This document shows, one piece after another, positions 60,085 to 64,000 of a stretch of DNA of 64,000 nt. How positions within the stretch are numbered: position 1 is the stretch's first letter; the number at the start of each line of letters is the position of its first letter. The stretch is taken from the NCBI RefSeq assembly GCF_019880205.1, contig NZ_CP082292.1, positions 3,472,001-3,536,000 on the forward strand, read 5' to 3'. A program made the position numbers and the translations under genes. The notes beneath the pieces are model-generated. The model made no database searches. It was not told where the DNA came from and saw only the letters and a list, made by a program, of their open reading frames with translations. This DNA is from Pantoea alfalfae (GTDB lineage Bacteria > Pseudomonadota > Gammaproteobacteria > Enterobacterales > Enterobacteriaceae).

Positions 60085-60831
60085 ATGAAAGCATTGCAGA
60101 ATAAAATTGCACTGGTGACCGGCGCGTCCAAAGGCATTGGCGCGGCCATTGCCATCGCATTTGCCGCAGCGGGCGCGCGCGTCGTGGTCAACTATCGTCA
60201 GGACGAGGTGGGAGCGGCTGACGTAGTCAGCGATATCGTCACGTTGGGCAGTGAAGCCGTGGCGGTACAGGCTGATATTTCTCATCTGCGGGATGTGGAA
60301 CGGCTGTTCGCCACAACTGCAGAGTGTTTCGGCGCACCGGACATTGTGGTGAACAATGCGGGCAGCTTTCATCACGGCGAGTTTGCGGCGCTGACGCAGG
60401 AGGAGATGCAGCAGCAGATCAACATTAACCTGCTCGGCACGCTGATGGTCTGTCAGCAGGCGATTCGTCATTTCCCCGCGCATGGCGGCAGCATTATCAA
60501 TCTTAGTGCCCTGAACAGTAAAAACAGCACGCCGGGTTCCGTACTCTGGGCGGCCACCAAAGGCGCGGTGGATACCCTGACTCAGGGGCTGGCGCGCGAA
60601 CTGGGCGCCAGGAATATCCGGGTTAACGCGCTGGCTCCTGGGATGATCCTGACCGAGGGATTACTGGCTGCGAAGAGGATGAGTCCGCAGCTCAAGGCAC
60701 AGCTGCTGGCGGCTACCCCGCTGGGGCGTTTTGGTCTGCCGGAGGATGTGGCGCAGGTCGCGCTATTTCTGGCCTCTGAGGAGTCCGCTTATGTCAGCGG
60801 CGAGCGCGTCATGATCAGCGGGGGTGCCTGA
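60085..60831 (+). CDS. SDR-family protein lacking the catalytic tyrosine
   Basis: A 248-residue classical short-chain dehydrogenase by fold. The cofactor site is intact: TGASKGIGA at 12-20, NNAG at 90-93 and NPG-like LAPGMI. The usual YxxxK is WAATK: Trp155 replaces the catalytic Tyr while Lys159 remains. Counting 13 residues back, as in FabG, the catalytic Ser position is Ala142 (NLSALNS), although Ser141 is adjacent. It may be an inactive or repurposed family member. Divergent from the AraC-type regulator. Confidence 0.85.
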   Translation: MKALQNKIALVTGASKGIGAAIAIAFAAAGARVVVNYRQDEVGAADVVSDIVTLGSEAVAVQADISHLRDVERLFATTAECFGAPDIVVNNAGSFHHGEFAALTQEEMQQQININLLGTLMVCQQAIRHFPAHGGSIINLSALNSKNSTPGSVLWAATKGAVDTLTQGLARELGARNIRVNALAPGMILTEGLLAAKRMSPQLKAQLLAATPLGRFGLPEDVAQVALFLASEESAYVSGERVMISGGA

Positions 60832-60840
60832 CAGGCATAA

Positions 60841-60869
60841 AAAAAGGGAAGCCAGCGGCTTCCCTTTTT
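60841..60869. terminator. Convergent terminator between the SDR gene and deaD
   Basis: A perfect 13-bp stem AAAAAGGGAAGCC / GGCTTCCCTTTTT with AGC loop, symmetrical and suited to both strands. Confidence 0.9.
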
Positions 60870-60886
60870 ATTACGACGTTAAGTCG

Positions 60887-62809
60887 TTATGCATCACGAC
60901 GACGTGGAGCGGCAGCTGCGCCTTCTTCACGACGTGGACCACGGCTACCTTCACGGTTGAAAGTACGTCCACCGCCTTCACGACCACCTTCACGGCGTTC
61001 AGAAGAGAAGCGACGACCACCTTCACGGTTAGCTGCGCCCGGACCGCTGCGACGCTCACCGCCAGCACCGGCTGGACGACGATCGCCACGGCCTTCGTTT
61101 GGCTGAGCATCACCCAGCAGCTGCATATTCATTGGTTTGTTCAGAATACGCGTACGGGTGAAGTGCTGCAGCACATCGCCTGGCATGCCTTTCGGCAGCT
61201 CGATAGTCGAGTGGTTACCGAACAGCTTGATGTTACCGATGTAACGGCTGCTGATGTCGCCTTCGTTAGCGATAGCGCCAACGATGTGACGAACTTCAAC
61301 ACCATCATCACGGCCTACTTCGATGCGGTACAGCTGCATTTCGCCAACGTCACGACGTTCGCGACGTGGACGATCGCCATCACGGCTGTCACGGCTTTCA
61401 CGTGGGCCACGATCGCTACGCGCTTCACGGCTGTCACGACGGCCATCACGCTCGTCACGATCGCGGTATTCACGACGTGCAGGACGTGGTGCTTCTGGTG
61501 GCAGAATCAGAGGACGTTCGCCCTGTGCCATCTTAAGCAGTGCGGCGGCCAGCGTTTCCAGATCCAGTTCATCTTCCGGCTGCATTTTAGTCAGCAGAGC
61601 ACGGTACTGATCCAGATCGCTGCTTTCCAGCTGCTGCTGAACTTTAGCGGCAAACTTGGCCAGACGACGCTCACCCAGCAGTTCTGCGTTAGGCAGTTCA
61701 ACTTCAGGGATAGTCAGCTTCATCGTACGTTCGATGTTGCGCAGCAGACGACGCTCGCGGTTCTCAACGAACAGCAGCGCACGGCCAGCACGACCAGCAC
61801 GACCGGTACGACCGATACGGTGAACGTAAGATTCTGCATCCATCGGGATGTCGTAGTTCACAACCAGGCTGATACGCTCAACGTCCAGGCCACGGGCCGC
61901 AACGTCGGTTGCAATCAGGATGTCGAGACGACCATCTTTCAGGCGCTCCAGCGTCTGCTCACGCAGAGCCTGGTTCATATCACCGTTCAGCGCGGCGCTG
62001 TTGTAGCCACTACGCTCCAGTGCTTCTGCCACTTCCAGCGTTGCGTTTTTAGTACGCACGAAGATGATGGCAGCATCAAAGTCTTCTGCTTCCAGGAAGC
62101 GAACCAGTGCATCTGTTTTACGACCGTAAGCGGTCCAGTAGCTCTGGCTGATATCAGGACGCGTTGTCATACTTGACTGGATACGCACTTCCTGTGGATC
62201 TTTCATGAAGCGTTTGGTGATGCGACGAATCGCTTCCGGCATGGTTGCAGAGAACAGTGCAGTCTGATGACCGGCTGGAATCTGAGCCATGATGGTTTCA
62301 ACGTCTTCGATGAAGCCCATACGCAGCATTTCATCAGCTTCATCCAGCACCAGGCCGCGCAGGTTAGAGAGTTCTAACGTGCCGCGTTTCAGGTGGTCAA
62401 GCAGACGACCAGGGGTACCCACAACAACCTGTGGTCCCTGACGCAGAGCGCGCAGCTGCACGTCATAACGCTGGCCGCCGTAAAGGGCAACCACGTTCAG
62501 GCCACGCATGTGCTTAGAGAATTCGGTGATTGCTTCAGCAACCTGTACCGCCAGTTCGCGGGTCGGTGCCAGCACCAGGATTTGCGGTGCTTTAACAGTC
62601 GGGTCGATGTTGTTTAACAGCGGCAGAGAAAATGCCGCAGTTTTACCACTCCCGGTCTGCGCCATGCCTAACACGTCACGGCCCGCCAGCAGGTGAGGAA
62701 TACACTCAGCCTGGATTGGGGATGGCTTTACGTAGCCCATGCCATTCAGTGATTCAAGGATGTCGGCGTTCAGGCCAAGGTCAGCAAAAGTGGTTTGAAT
62801 ATCAGTCAT
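60887..62809 (-). CDS. deaD: DeaD (CsdA), DEAD-box RNA helicase
   Basis: A 640-residue cold-shock RNA helicase. Motifs: Q motif region [13 protein letters not shown], Walker [13 protein letters not shown] in [17 protein letters not shown] in FSATMPEAI, and [11 protein letters not shown]. The CsdA-specific RNA-binding domain ([20 protein letters not shown]) follows, then a long Arg/Gly/Glu-rich tail ending RRRDA. It unwinds structured RNA in ribosome assembly and decay. The ATG at 62809 gives [13 protein letters not shown]; a GTG nine bases upstream is a possible alternative. Confidence 0.97.
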   Translation of the reverse strand: MTDIQTTFADLGLNADILESLNGMGYVKPSPIQAECIPHLLAGRDVLGMAQTGSGKTAAFSLPLLNNIDPTVKAPQILVLAPTRELAVQVAEAITEFSKHMRGLNVVALYGGQRYDVQLRALRQGPQVVVGTPGRLLDHLKRGTLELSNLRGLVLDEADEMLRMGFIEDVETIMAQIPAGHQTALFSATMPEAIRRITKRFMKDPQEVRIQSSMTTRPDISQSYWTAYGRKTDALVRFLEAEDFDAAIIFVRTKNATLEVAEALERSGYNSAALNGDMNQALREQTLERLKDGRLDILIATDVAARGLDVERISLVVNYDIPMDAESYVHRIGRTGRAGRAGRALLFVENRERRLLRNIERTMKLTIPEVELPNAELLGERRLAKFAAKVQQQLESSDLDQYRALLTKMQPEDELDLETLAAALLKMAQGERPLILPPEAPRPARREYRDRDERDGRRDSREARSDRGPRESRDSRDGDRPRRERRDVGEMQLYRIEVGRDDGVEVRHIVGAIANEGDISSRYIGNIKLFGNHSTIELPKGMPGDVLQHFTRTRILNKPMNMQLLGDAQPNEGRGDRRPAGAGGERRSGPGAANREGGRRFSSERREGGREGGGRTFNREGSRGPRREEGAAAAPRRRDA

Positions 62810-62825
62810 GTAGTACACGTGCCTC

Positions 62826-62882
62826 TTAGATTGCGGCGGCCAGTCTACATAACTCGTCGTGAAAACTTTCAGTCATTTTCAT
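62826..62882 (-). CDS. yrbN: YrbN, small protein upstream of deaD (shortened)
   Basis: An 18-codon frame on the minus strand between nlpI and dea[19 protein letters not shown]. The core [10 protein letters not shown] is identical to the E. coli small protein YrbN (26 residues), which sits in the same place. Here it ends 16 bp before the deaD ATG instead of continuing. No strong ribosome site is visible. Probably co-translated upstream of deaD; a role as leader of deaD is inferred from position. Confidence 0.75.
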   Translation of the reverse strand: MKMTESFHDELCRLAAAI

Positions 62883-62987
62883 CAAAAAGTGTGAACCGGC
62901 TCAAATTAGAAGTTTTGACGAACAGAAAAGCCTTCATCCTTTAAGATGATGACTTAACAGGTTTTACAGGCAAATTAAGTTCGTCAG

Positions 62988-63872
62988 CTATTGCTGGTCA
63001 GATTCTGATAAATCGTCTTGTGCCTGGCCGAGTTGCGCCAGTTCCAACAATGCGTATCGGTGTTCAACAAAGTTGTTAACGTTGTTGGCCACCGCCAGTT
63101 TGAACAACGCTTTCGCGTCGTCCTTCTCCCCCAGACTTAGGTAGTACTTACCTAAATAGAAGTTGGTTTCACTGAGATGTTCAGCGAGCGAGGTGTTATC
63201 CGTTGCGTCCGCCTTGAGACTTTCCATCAACGTTTTCTCGTTGATATCTCCAAGGTAGAACTCGACAATATTCCATCCCCATTGGTCTCTGACCGCTTTG
63301 TCGTGACGCTGTTTAAGCGCGACTTTTGCCTTGTCGACATCCATCTCACGTTCAACGAGATAGAGCCACAGACTGCGGAAAGGATCGTTAGGATCGTCTT
63401 GATAAAACGCCAGCAGATCATCTTGCGCTAACTTGTATCGACCGCCGTAATAGAGGGCGATACCACGGTTTAAATGCGCATAGTTGTAAGTTGGATCAAG
63501 CTCAAGTACAGAATCAAACGCTTCATAGGCGGCATCAAAGTTGCCCGCCTGCGTTAAATATATGCCTAAGTAGTTAAACACTTCGGGCATATCTGGTCTT
63601 ATAGACAGCGCTTGCGAAAAATCGTTCCGCGCTAATGCCCGCAGACCTAAACTATCATACAACACTCCGCGCTCATATAACAGCTGTGCGCGTTCATCAT
63701 CGGTGAGAGCGCGACTGGCAAGAATTTGTTCCATGCGCGCCAGTATCACTTCCTGCTGCAGTGTGGGCTGTAAAGGCACTGCAAGAACGTCGTTCTTACG
63801 CCAATTGGAGTTGCTGCATCCTGCCAGCGTCAAAGCTGTCGCAACAAAACACCAGCGCAGAAAAGGCTTCAT
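62988..63872 (-). CDS. nlpI: NlpI, TPR-containing outer membrane lipoprotein
   Basis: A 294-residue lipoprotein: signal with lipobox LAGC ([18 protein letters not shown]), then several tetratricopeptide repeats ([40 protein letters not shown]). In E. coli NlpI binds the protease Prc and directs breakdown of the peptidoglycan hydrolase MepS, and it scaffolds other murein enzymes. E. coli order pnp-nlpI-yrbN-deaD is kept. Confidence 0.96.
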   Translation of the reverse strand: MKPFLRWCFVATALTLAGCSNSNWRKNDVLAVPLQPTLQQEVILARMEQILASRALTDDERAQLLYERGVLYDSLGLRALARNDFSQALSIRPDMPEVFNYLGIYLTQAGNFDAAYEAFDSVLELDPTYNYAHLNRGIALYYGGRYKLAQDDLLAFYQDDPNDPFRSLWLYLVEREMDVDKAKVALKQRHDKAVRDQWGWNIVEFYLGDINEKTLMESLKADATDNTSLAEHLSETNFYLGKYYLSLGEKDDAKALFKLAVANNVNNFVEHRYALLELAQLGQAQDDLSESDQQ

Positions 63873-63960
63873 TTCCCACTCCCGAATACAAACATTGGGA
63901 TAACCATCCTGTCATCCGCCTGCTGTGCACAAGGATTCCCGCCCTCGCGATGATACAAAC

Positions 63961-63987
63961 GCCCCTCTCTGCCAGGCAAAGAGGGGC
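63961..63987 (-). terminator. Hairpin upstream of nlpI, probable pnp terminator
   Basis: An inverted repeat GCCCCTCT / AGAGGGGC read leftward, about 90 bp before the nlpI start. In E. coli pnp ends just upstream of nlpI; here the pnp gene would lie past the window edge. Confidence 0.6.
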
Positions 63988-64000
63988 AAATCAGCAACGA

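Noticed and set aside
60824..62176. 450-codon rightward frame opposite deaD
   Set aside because: It lies wholly antisense to deaD, whose helicase motifs are intact. The translation is a Thr/Phe-rich low-complexity sequence expected as a shadow, and it begins inside the SDR stop region.

Overview
The window looks like a chromosomal stretch of a member of the Enterobacterales, most likely Pantoea or a close Erwiniaceae relative. Most genes have recognisable E. coli K-12 counterparts by protein sequence. The base composition is moderately GC-rich. The extra genes fit a plant- or soil-associated enterobacterium: a membrane-bound FAD/cytochrome c sugar-acid dehydrogenase, a GH20 hexosaminidase and an OprD-type porin. 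The genus is inferred from memory of gene content. I saw no rRNA, tRNA, CRISPR array, prophage, integrase or intact insertion sequence.

Layout. 1-715: 3' part of rtcR. 1009-2422: two tandem DUF2382 stress-type genes. 2955-4905: yjjA-like gene, an unassigned acidic protein and marC. 4949-8744: three-subunit periplasm-facing dehydrogenase (small subunit, FAD subunit, triheme cytochrome c). 9433-11010: orphan peptide-type binding protein. 11132-21490: yjgR, yjiN, lptG-lptF (LPS export), pepA, holC, valS. 21570-29084: yjgM, a porin/phosphatase pair, miaE, rraB, argI with ARG boxes, then pyrL-pyrB-pyrI with its attenuator, and ridA.

29134-47385 corresponds to the E. coli lplT-aas-omrA-omrB-galR locus, but heavily expanded. 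A four-gene RND efflux operon (mdtABC plus a NodT-type outer membrane factor) sits between aas and the first Omr-like small RNA. A PBP3 (FtsI) paralogue separates the two Omr-like RNAs. A cytoplasmic BisC-type molybdoenzyme sits before galR. 47419-49791: GH20 hexosaminidase. 49982-52643: NrdR-box-controlled nrdDG. 52635-59912: NAD(P)-binding protein, yhbO, yhbP, yhbQ, yhbS, ubiT, ubiU, ubiV, yhbW and an AraC-type regulator divergent from an SDR protein. 60887-64000: deaD, yrbN, nlpI and the terminator region of the gene beyond (expected pnp).

The genes form several working groups: pyrimidine and arginine carbamoyltransferases with their classical control elements, LPS transport, anaerobic metabolism (nrdDG, ubiTUV, the S/N-oxide reductase) and envelope functions (efflux, porin, PBP, hexosaminidase, Omr RNAs). 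The most unusual items are an SDR lacking its catalytic tyrosine, a polyserine insertion in MdtB, a PBP3 paralogue with an altered second catalytic motif lying between two Omr-like RNAs, an unassigned protein resembling the N-terminus of IS110 transposases, a porin-phosphatase operon with a large leader hairpin, and a shortened yrbN.
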